Assembly: GCA_030669445.1 (NCBI GenBank)
Contig: DAOVDP010000099.1
Coordinates: forward strand, 1 to 5,238
Direction: 5' to 3'
Source of the DNA: Candidatus Latescibacterota bacterium
GTDB lineage: Bacteria > Latescibacterota > MVCY01
DNA: 5,238 bases
Shown piece by piece: positions 1 to 5,238 of the stretch. Below the pieces are notes generated by a model. The model ran no database searches. It was not told the DNA's origin and saw only the letters and a list, made by a program, of their open reading frames with translations. The stretch's first letter is position 1, and each line of letters opens with the position of its first letter. A program made the translations under genes and the position numbers.

Positions 1-170
1 GTATCTGCCTGATTATCCATAAATGGGCTTGGCGCAGCGCCTAACAGCGTCTTTGCGACGTTTCGCTAAATCGCCTAAAAGCAACTACGCAAACACGTAA
101 CGTAATATAGAAATCGATTTGGACAACAAGTATAGAAAAAAGTTGGAGGCGCGGGAAAAGCGATGAGTAG

Positions 171-665
<495 letters not shown>

Positions 666-669
<4 letters not shown>

Positions 670-723
670 GGGCAGACCTATGTGTCTGCCCAAATTTGGG
701 CGCACACGCGGGTGCGCCGCTAC
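666..723 (+). repeat. 58-bp double-hairpin dispersed repeat
   Basis: The segment has imperfect terminal inverted repeats, GTAGGGGC (666-673) and GCCGCTAC (716-723), pairing at 7 of 8 positions. Inside are two perfect stems: GGGCAGAC 670-677 with GTCTGCCC 684-691 (6-nt loop), and GGCGCAC 699-705 with GTGCGCC 712-718 (6-nt loop). They are joined by the perfect 12-bp palindrome CCCAAATTTGGG (689-700). From memory this closely resembles a miniature palindromic repeat found in many copies in diverse environmental bacteria. Only one copy is in the window, so its repeated nature is recalled, not shown here. It may also act as a weak transcription barrier behind the toxin-antitoxin module, though it lacks a T tract. 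Confidence 0.7.
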
Positions 724-1114
724 CAGAAGCCCGCATGAACGCTGATTTAGCAAGATTGTTGTCCCCCAGCAAATAGCACCATTGGTTAATACTGAGGCTA
801 ACCTTTCGCTGGACCAGACGCGCCTTTTCGGGCGACTCTTTGCTGGTCTTTAGGCTTAGTGCTTGAAGGAGTGTTTTCGCACGAGAAAGGGCACCGCTCA
901 GATCAAGGCCGATAGGGAGAACCACTGACCAAATCCTGAAAAAACTGTGTCTTCTAACCGAATTCTGGACAACTTGGTAAGGATTCATTATGTCAGACGC
1001 AGAACCAGCGGCACTTATAACGCAAGCGGTTAATTTAAATATTTCGATCTGCGAGGACACACACCTGAACATTAGAAGAAGTGGCTTTTTCGACAGAATC
1101 TCACCACTCACCAA
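724..1114. other. Intergenic stretch without a convincing gene
   Basis: No recognisable protein or RNA gene is seen between the repeat and the lipid A operon. A long open frame on the minus strand (527-1114) is rejected: it starts with TTG, has no visible ribosome binding site, and runs back through the repeat and antisense to the antitoxin gene. The plus-strand frames are broken by stops except for one 42-codon ORF, listed separately. The stretch contains an imperfect inverted repeat at 791-860 and an AT-rich patch at about 1031-1044. The operon promoter probably lies here, but I could not find a convincing -35/-10 pair. The best try is TTCTGG, 17 bp, CATTAT, ending near 991, and it is weak. 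Confidence 0.5.
791..860. repeat. Imperfect inverted repeat, possible structured element
   Basis: Three nested pairing blocks are visible. The outer block is 791-801 with 850-860: ten of eleven positions pair, counting one G-T wobble, with a G-G mismatch at 797/854. The middle block is GACCAG 812-817 with CTGGTC 843-848, perfect. The inner block is CGCC 821-824 with GGCG 831-834 around a 6-nt loop. Unpaired bulges lie at 802-811 and at 818-820 opposite 835-842. I do not recognise it as a known RNA family. It could be a structured RNA, a decayed miniature mobile element, or chance. Confidence 0.35.
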
Positions 1115-1118
1115 TTAA
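990..1118 (+). CDS. Doubtful small ORF upstream of the operon (42 residues)
   Basis: The short frame opens with ATG six bases after TAAGGA (978-983), a fair Shine-Dalgarno match, and ends 33 bp before the ompH start. The predicted product begins MSDAEPAALITQAVNLNIS, is soluble, and matches no family I know. Its stop lies in the left arm of the inverted repeat at 1115-1136. It could be a leader or small protein of the operon, but a frame this short occurs by chance easily. I give it low weight. Confidence 0.15.
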   Translation: MSDAEPAALITQAVNLNISICEDTHLNIRRSGFFDRISPLTN

Positions 1119-1136
1119 CCAGTCACTGGCAGTTAA
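1115..1136. promoter_or_regulatory. Inverted repeat upstream of the ompH RBS (possible operator)
   Basis: The arms are TTAA (1115-1118) plus CCAGT (1119-1123), a single C, then ACTGG (1125-1129), a 3-nt CAG insertion, and TTAA (1133-1136). The site ends four bases before the Shine-Dalgarno sequence of the first operon gene. Dyad symmetry at this place could be an operator or a 5'-UTR hairpin affecting translation. No regulator can be named, and a dyad of this size may be coincidental. Confidence 0.25.
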
Positions 1137-1140
1137 CGAA

Positions 1141-1147
1141 AGGAGAG
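1141..1147 (+). promoter_or_regulatory. Strong Shine-Dalgarno site of the ompH-like gene
   Basis: AGGAGAGG starts here; its AGGAG core ends six bases before ATG 1152. This is a near-ideal ribosome binding site and fixes the start of the OmpH-like protein. Confidence 0.8.
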
Positions 1148-1151
1148 GTCT

Positions 1152-1694
1152 ATGTTCTGGAAGAGAACGTCTGTAATTGTCACCGCTGCTGCTGTTTGCC
1201 TTTTGGCAGTTAGCACAATAGTTCATCCAAAGGATTTGAAGATCGGTTATATCGATTCTGGGAGAATCCTGACTGAGTCCAAGGATTATGGTGAGGCGCA
1301 GAAGAAACTGGAGGAGCTCAAGGCGGATTGGCAGAAGGAGGCTGCCGCCAAGGAAGAAGAGTTAAGAACACTCCAGGAGGAATTGGAGCGGCAGAGACTC
1401 CTCCTGAGCCCCGAAACAGAGAGGGAAAAGGAAGAGGAGATCAAAACAAAGTATGAAGAATATCGCAAATTTGTTGACACCATCCTCTCTCCTGAAACCG
1501 GAAAGCTGGCCCAAAAGACCCAGGAGTTGTCAAAGCCTATCTACAACAAGATTAATACTATCCTGGAGAAAATAGGGGAGGAGGAAGACTACGATATCAT
1601 CTTTGACGCCTTCCCTCAAACCATTGTCTATGCTAAGCCAGACTACGATCTTACTGAAAAAGTACTGGAGGAGTTAAACAAAGAGGAAAGATAA
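1152..1694 (+). CDS. OmpH/Skp-family periplasmic chaperone
   Basis: This 180-residue protein fits the OmpH/Skp family, periplasmic chaperones that hold unfolded outer-membrane proteins on their way from Sec to the BAM complex. A signal peptide is clear: basic MFWKR, then a hydrophobic stretch to about residue 24. No textbook A-x-A cleavage site is seen, and the Cys at 16 is not in a lipobox. The mature part opens with KIGYIDSGRIL (30-40), the family's usual first strand and helix. A long charged coiled coil follows (about 45-140), rich in E, K, Q and L, which forms the tentacles. It ends with the typical DYDIIFDAFPQTIVYAKP (146-163) and DLTEKVLEELN (166-176). The short motif LSPET occurs at 85-89 and again at 112-116. 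It is the first gene of the operon, 21 bp before lpxD, as skp precedes lpxD in many diderms. No bamA lies directly upstream, unlike in Escherichia coli. Slightly longer than E. coli Skp (161). Confidence 0.9.
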   Translation: MFWKRTSVIVTAAAVCLLAVSTIVHPKDLKIGYIDSGRILTESKDYGEAQKKLEELKADWQKEAAAKEEELRTLQEELERQRLLLSPETEREKEEEIKTKYEEYRKFVDTILSPETGKLAQKTQELSKPIYNKINTILEKIGEEEDYDIIFDAFPQTIVYAKPDYDLTEKVLEELNKEER

Positions 1695-1715
1695 CATACC
1701 AAGAGGGATGGACTA

Positions 1716-2798
1716 ATGCAGGTAACGGCAGCCGAGATTGCCCAGATGTTGGAGGGGCAGCTTTACGGTGATGGGGAAGTTGTAATCAAAGGAGTAGCAC
1801 CTGTAGAGGAAGCCAGAGAGGGAGATATTGCCTTCGTTATCCAGCGAAAATACCAGAGGTTCCTGAGGTCAACTAAGGCCTCGGCAGTCATTGTTTCCCA
1901 GCACACCCAAGCTGCTGCTCCAGCCTGCATCGTAGTCTCGAACTCCTCCTCTGCCTTCCTCAAAGTGCTTCGTCTCTTCCAATCCCAGAAGTTGCAGTCT
2001 CCCCAAGGTGTTCACCCTTCTGCACTGATAGGGAAGGAGACGAAACTGGGGGAGGGGGTCTCCATCGGTTCCCATACAGTTGTGGGCAACCGGGTGGAAA
2101 TAGGAGACGGGGTAATTATGGGCGCCAATATAGTCGTTGGCGACGGCTGTCGGATAGGTGAGAAAAGCTTTATCCACCCTAATGTTACCCTGCACGAGGG
2201 GACAGAGATCGGCCGAAATGTGGTAATTTACTCGGGGGCAGTGATTGGCAGCGATGGATTCGGCTTCATCGAGGAAGATGGTAAGCTCTGCCGAATTCCT
2301 CAATTGGGCAAGGTAATAATCGAAGACGATGTGGAGATCGGTGCCAATGCAACTATTGACCGGGCCACGATGGGCGCCACTCGGATAGGAAAAGGTACTA
2401 AGATAGATAATTTAGTTCAGGTTGCTCACAATGTTACTGTGGGGAAAAATACAGCCATTGCCGCCCAAGTGGGTATCTCTGGAAGTACAATCATAGGGAA
2501 CAATGTAAAAATCGGTGGGCAGGCGGGATTTGTCGATCACATTCAGGTAGGAGACCGGACCAGTGTAGGCGCCCAGGCTGGGGTAACGAAATCTATCCCC
2601 CCCGGTGCTTCAGTCTCCGGCTACCCTGCCCGTTCTCATATGACAACCAAGAGAGTAGAAGCAGCTCAGAGCAAGCTTCCTGCTCTTCTAAAAACTATTC
2701 GTGAGCAAGAGAGGCGAATTAACCAGTTAGAGGAGCGATTAACAAACCAGCAGGTTGGACCAAAATCCCAAAAAGAAAAAAGGAGAACTAATGTTTAA
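1716..2798 (+). CDS. lpxD: UDP-3-O-(3-hydroxyacyl)glucosamine N-acyltransferase
   Basis: LpxD transfers a 3-hydroxyacyl chain from acyl carrier protein to the 2-amino group of UDP-3-O-acylglucosamine, the third step of lipid A synthesis, in the cytoplasm. The 360-residue product has the N-terminal uridine-binding domain (about 1-95). A left-handed parallel beta-helix of hexapeptide repeats follows from GVHPSALIG (98-106) to about 300. The family segment IYSGAVIGSDGFGF (171-184) is intact. The catalytic histidine is H238 in VQVAHN, matching E. coli His239. The beta-helix ends in SIPPGASVSGYPAR (293-306). A C-terminal helix or coiled coil (about 316-345) and a lysine-rich tail make it about 20 residues longer than E. 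coli LpxD. The start ATG follows AGGG at 1704-1707. The 3' end overlaps lpxC-fabZ by 8 nt, suggesting translational coupling. Confidence is high because domains, motif and neighbours all agree. Confidence 0.97.
   Translation: MQVTAAEIAQMLEGQLYGDGEVVIKGVAPVEEAREGDIAFVIQRKYQRFLRSTKASAVIVSQHTQAAAPACIVVSNSSSAFLKVLRLFQSQKLQSPQGVHPSALIGKETKLGEGVSIGSHTVVGNRVEIGDGVIMGANIVVGDGCRIGEKSFIHPNVTLHEGTEIGRNVVIYSGAVIGSDGFGFIEEDGKLCRIPQLGKVIIEDDVEIGANATIDRATMGATRIGKGTKIDNLVQVAHNVTVGKNTAIAAQVGISGSTIIGNNVKIGGQAGFVDHIQVGDRTSVGAQAGVTKSIPPGASVSGYPARSHMTTKRVEAAQSKLPALLKTIREQERRINQLEERLTNQQVGPKSQKEKRRTNV
2781..2786 (+). promoter_or_regulatory. Shine-Dalgarno site that fixes the lpxC-fabZ start
   Basis: AGGAGA lies four bases before ATG 2791 and inside the last codons of lpxD. 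It selects ATG 2791 over the in-frame ATG 2755, which has no such site and would add a lysine-rich stretch unlike LpxC N termini. Confidence 0.8.
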
Positions 2799-4212
2799 GC
2801 ACCAGCAAACGATTAAACAGGAGGCATCCTGTTCCGGTATAGGCCTGCACACCGGCAACAAAACGACGGTTACCTTCAAGCCGGCGCTTATCAATACGGG
2901 CATTCGGTTTATCAGAATGGATCTTCCTGATCGCCCAGTTATCCCAGCCGATATCGAGCATGTCACTGACATCTCCAGAGGTACCACCCTGGGCATCAAT
3001 GGAGTAAAGGTTCACACCGTGGAACACTTGTTGGCAGCATTGGTTGGTCTGGGAATTGACAATGCGATCGTAGAGATCAACTCCAATGAACCACCGGTGG
3101 GGGACGGCAGTGCTCTGCACTTCGTCGATGCTTTAACTGAAGCGGGGATTGTAGAACAGGACTCACCCAAGGATTATTTAGTAGTCGAAGAGATGATCAG
3201 GTATGACGATGTAAAGAAAAAAGGCATTGAACTTATGGTTCTTCCTTCAGACGAATTCAGAATAACCTTTATGAGCCATCCCAAAAGATCGACTGTCGGA
3301 GCACAGTACACGGTAATGTTCTCTTTAGAGGACGAGTTCGTCACCGAATATGCCCCAGCCCGCACCTTCGGATTCCTCAGCGAGGTGGAGAAGTTGCGAG
3401 AACAGGGGCTGATCAAGGGAGGAACCCTGGACAATGCCCTGATTATCATTGACAAACCCGTGAACCAAAACGAGTTAGACTATCTTCGCAGACTGTTCAA
3501 CCTGAAAGAGACGGTCTCCTTCGGCAAAAATGGCATCGTCAACGGCACGCCTCTGCGTTTTCCAGATGAGTTCTGCCGACACAAGACTTCTGATCTTATT
3601 GGCGACTTTGCCCTCTTAGGCAATCCCATCAAAGGACATGTGATGGCGGTCAATTCTGGACATGCGGCCAACATTGAACTGATAAAGAAAATCAGAAAAA
3701 TCTATCAGAAAAAGGAAATACGAAGCAAGTACCAGAAAATTAAGAGTAGGAATTTCCTGTTTGATGTGAATGCAATTCAAAAGATTATGCCTCATCGTTA
3801 CCCATTTCTGTTAGTGGACAGAATAATCGACCTTGTCCCAGGGGAAAGGGTCATCGGCTTGAAAAATGTGACTATAAACGAGCAGTTCTTCAATGGCCAC
3901 TTCCCGGGGCAGCCAGTTATGCCAGGAGTACTCCAGATTGAGGCTATGGCACAGGTAGGGGGAGTATTGATGCTGAATACCGTGGATAATCCCCGGGATA
4001 AGTTGGTTTATTTTGTATCCATTGACAAAGCTAAATTTAGAAAACCTGTGGTGCCGGGGGATCAGATTCGATTTGAGCTGGAGATGCTCCAATACCGCCG
4101 GAGAACCTCTAAGATGCAAGGTAAAGCCTTCGTTGACGGGGATCTGGTGGCAGAAGCTGAGTTGACGGCTATGATAGTGGACAAAAAGAGAGAAAACAGT
4201 GTCAATTCATAG
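2791..4212 (+). CDS. lpxC-fabZ: Bifunctional LpxC-FabZ: UDP-3-O-acyl-GlcNAc deacetylase / 3-hydroxyacyl-ACP dehydratase
   Basis: One 473-residue polypeptide joins two enzymes. Residues 1 to about 302 are LpxC, the zinc deacetylase that makes the committed step of lipid A synthesis. HTVEHLLAAL (75-84) carries E78 and ligand H79. NEPPVGDGSALHFVDAL (99-115) and ARTFGF (190-195) are intact. HKTSDLIGDFALLG (264-277) gives ligands H264 and D268, and SGHAAN (289-294) gives H291. A basic linker of about 20 residues (IRKIYQKKEIRSKYQKIKSR) leads to FabZ (about 321-473), the hot-dog-fold dehydratase of fatty acid elongation. Its catalytic residues are H335 in MPHRYPFLLVD and E384 in PGVLQIEAMAQ. Such fusions are known from Bacteroidetes and relatives. 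No strong internal ribosome site for a separate FabZ is seen. The start overlaps lpxD by 8 nt and the end overlaps lpxA by 14 nt. All key residues are present, so both activities are expected. Confidence 0.97.
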   Translation: MFKHQQTIKQEASCSGIGLHTGNKTTVTFKPALINTGIRFIRMDLPDRPVIPADIEHVTDISRGTTLGINGVKVHTVEHLLAALVGLGIDNAIVEINSNEPPVGDGSALHFVDALTEAGIVEQDSPKDYLVVEEMIRYDDVKKKGIELMVLPSDEFRITFMSHPKRSTVGAQYTVMFSLEDEFVTEYAPARTFGFLSEVEKLREQGLIKGGTLDNALIIIDKPVNQNELDYLRRLFNLKETVSFGKNGIVNGTPLRFPDEFCRHKTSDLIGDFALLGNPIKGHVMAVNSGHAANIELIKKIRKIYQKKEIRSKYQKIKSRNFLFDVNAIQKIMPHRYPFLLVDRIIDLVPGERVIGLKNVTINEQFFNGHFPGQPVMPGVLQIEAMAQVGGVLMLNTVDNPRDKLVYFVSIDKAKFRKPVVPGDQIRFELEMLQYRRRTSKMQGKAFVDGDLVAEAELTAMIVDKKRENSVNS

Positions 4213-4969
4213 TTCTGCGATTGTAGGTCCAGGGACTGAGCTATCCGAAAATGTTTCTGTAGGCCCCTTTTCTATAATTGAGGATGGGGTGAAGGTTGGC
4301 GCTGGTACAGTAGTAGGTCCCCATGTGCTTATTGCTAAAGGAACCAATATCGGACAAAAGTGCTCAATCTGTCACGGGGCAGTATTGGGTACCGCACCCC
4401 AAGACCTCAAATATCGGGGCGAGGAAACAACCTTAGAGATAGGCAACCGCACGGTTATTCGAGAGTTCGCTTCCCTTAACCGAGGCACCAGTGCCCGCCA
4501 AAAGACTGTTGTTGGTTCCGATTGTCTGATAATGACCTATGCCCATATTGCTCACGATTGCTTCATTGGTAATTATGTTATTATAGAGAATGCAGTTAAT
4601 TTAAGTGGACATGTCACCGTAGAGGACTTTGCTATCATAGGAGGAGTGGTACCAGTACACCAATTTGTTAAGATCGGGCAGCACAGCTTCATCGGAGGAG
4701 GACTCCGGGTAAGTAAGGATATTCCCCCGTTCATCAAAGCCGCTGGCGAGCCGCTTCGCCCAGTAGGTCTTAACTTGGTGGGCCTGCGTAGACGGGGATT
4801 CTCAACCCAAACCATAGCTACCCTGAAAAAGGCCTATCGAATCTTGTTCCGTTCAAACCTTAACACCTCTCAAGCAGTGGAGAGAATCTCTAACCAGGTG
4901 GAACAAATAGTGGAAATCCGCATCCTGCTGGAATTTATTAAAAACAGCCAGAGGGGCATTATTAAATGA
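4199..4969 (+). CDS. lpxA: UDP-N-acetylglucosamine O-acyltransferase
   Basis: LpxA catalyses the first, reversible step of lipid A synthesis, moving a 3-hydroxyacyl chain from acyl carrier protein to the 3-OH of UDP-GlcNAc in the cytoplasm. The 256-residue protein (E. coli 262) has a hexapeptide-repeat beta-helix from residue 1 to about 180 and the family's C-terminal helical domain. Visible motifs are QDLKY (68-72), AHIAHDC (115-121) with catalytic H119 (E. coli His125) and H116 (E. coli His122), GHVTVEDFAIIGG (137-149) and VHQF (153-156). GLRRRGFS (195-202) and the ending RGIIK are also typical. The start is a GTG inside the end of fabZ (14-nt overlap); no ATG lies close enough to replace it without losing the first beta-helix coils. 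Only a weak purine stretch (AAGAGAG) precedes it, so translation is probably coupled to fabZ. It is the last recognised gene of the operon. Confidence 0.97.
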   Translation: MSIHSSAIVGPGTELSENVSVGPFSIIEDGVKVGAGTVVGPHVLIAKGTNIGQKCSICHGAVLGTAPQDLKYRGEETTLEIGNRTVIREFASLNRGTSARQKTVVGSDCLIMTYAHIAHDCFIGNYVIIENAVNLSGHVTVEDFAIIGGVVPVHQFVKIGQHSFIGGGLRVSKDIPPFIKAAGEPLRPVGLNLVGLRRRGFSTQTIATLKKAYRILFRSNLNTSQAVERISNQVEQIVEIRILLEFIKNSQRGIIK

Positions 4970-4992
4970 AGCAGGTGTTCAGCTACAAAAAA

Positions 4993-5050
4993 GCCGAGAC
5001 ACAGAAAACCCCAATATCATTTGATCTTCGCATCTTGGTGCCTTTGTGGC
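4993..5050. repeat. Degenerate intergenic inverted repeat
   Basis: The left arm, GCCGAGACACAGAAAA (4993-5008), and the right arm, CTTCGCATCTTGGTGCCTTTG plus TGGC (5026-5050), read outward as imperfect inverted copies of a CACAAAG/GACACAGA-type sequence. The pattern resembles, from memory, a widespread intergenic repeat with ends like CACGAAGACAC and CTTTGTGGC. It begins 23 bp after the lpxA stop. A 44-codon frame that starts at ATG 4966 through an ATGA overlap with lpxA runs straight across it and is not credible as a protein. Confidence 0.4.
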
Positions 5051-5097
5051 CAGACCTTTTGAGATATCCAATCACAAGAAATCGAAAAGGGCTTTAT

Positions 5098-5129
5098 TGA
5101 CCGTCGTCTCCCAGGGCGGTCATTTTTTT
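5098..5129 (+). terminator. Intrinsic terminator of the lipid A operon
   Basis: The stem TGACCGTC (5098-5105) pairs with GGCGGTCA (5115-5122), eight pairs with one T-G wobble, across a 9-nt loop. Seven Ts follow at 5123-5129. This is a textbook rho-independent terminator for + strand transcription, placed about 130 bp after lpxA, and it marks the end of the operon. Confidence 0.9.
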
Positions 5130-5178
5130 CCGGGAAGGGCAACCCCTTTTGAGCACTCTGAAGAGCACTGTTTTCCGG

Positions 5179-5238
5179 ATGCGCGGCTATATCCCCATTC
5201 CCTTGCTGGTGTTAATGCTTATATTGGCGGAGACAACC
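5179..5238 (+). CDS. Partial CDS with hydrophobic N terminus (runs off the window)
   Basis: Only the first 20 codons are visible: MRGYIPIPLLVLMLILAETT. A hydrophobic run after one basic residue looks like a signal peptide or membrane anchor of an exported protein. The frame stays open upstream to 5101. TTG at 5149, ten bases after a GGGAAGGG stretch (5132-5139), is therefore an alternative start; ATG 5179 has no clear ribosome site. The gene lies beyond the terminator, so it probably belongs to a separate transcript. The family cannot be told from what is present, and the reading frame itself is not certain. Confidence 0.4.
   Translation, partial: MRGYIPIPLLVLMLILAETT

Noticed and set aside
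31..60. GGCGCAGCGCC palindrome followed by GCCTAAC, reminiscent of an integron attC core
   Set aside because: No matching GTTRRRY partner at proper distance with paired arms is present, and no integrase or cassette context is seen. The 7-mer is degenerate and common by chance.
119..136. TTGGAC and TATAGA as a promoter for brnT
   Set aside because: The two boxes are only 6 bp apart, far short of the 16-18 bp needed for a sigma70-type promoter.
4966..5100. A 44-codon ORF joined to lpxA by an ATGA overlap
   Set aside because: The product matches no lipid A gene such as lpxI or lpxB, and most of it is encoded by the inverted-repeat sequence. The ATGA is probably coincidental or a relic.

Overview
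The window carries a lipid A (Raetz pathway) biosynthesis operon, all on the + strand, preceded by a small type II toxin-antitoxin module. The operon order is ompH/skp-like chaperone, lpxD, an lpxC-fabZ fusion, then lpxA. This indicates a Gram-negative, diderm bacterium that makes lipopolysaccharide. A fused LpxC-FabZ next to lpxD and lpxA is typical of the Bacteroidetes/FCB (Fibrobacteres-Chlorobi-Bacteroidetes) side of the tree and of related uncultured phyla. The exact lineage cannot be fixed from this sequence. Frequent AGA/AGG arginine codons, a BrnT-type module and dispersed palindromic repeats would suit an environmental or metagenome-derived genome of that kind, but that is inference.

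Layout: 1-185 is the leader of the toxin-antitoxin module, with no gene recognised. 186-669 holds a BrnT-family toxin and an overlapping antitoxin. A 58-bp double-hairpin repeat (666-723) begins inside the antitoxin stop codon. 724-1151 has no convincing gene; it holds a roughly 70-nt imperfect inverted repeat, one doubtful 42-codon ORF, and a short inverted repeat just ahead of the ompH ribosome binding site. 1152-4969 is the compact operon: a 21-bp gap separates ompH and lpxD, and the last two junctions overlap by 8 and 14 nt. 4970-5100 has no recognised gene and contains a degenerate inverted repeat. A clear intrinsic terminator follows at 5098-5129, and a new partial reading frame with a hydrophobic N terminus starts near 5179 and runs off the window.

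How the genes work together: LpxA puts the first 3-hydroxyacyl chain on UDP-GlcNAc, LpxC deacetylates the product, and LpxD adds the second 3-hydroxyacyl chain. FabZ dehydrates the same 3-hydroxyacyl-ACP pool for fatty acid synthesis and so competes with LpxA and LpxD. The OmpH/Skp-like protein escorts outer-membrane proteins through the periplasm, so the operon couples lipid and protein supply to the outer membrane. All key catalytic residues I can check are present. I found no previously undescribed system. The points most worth a second look are the unusual antitoxin partner of BrnT, the repeat that supplies its stop codon, and the structured intergenic region.
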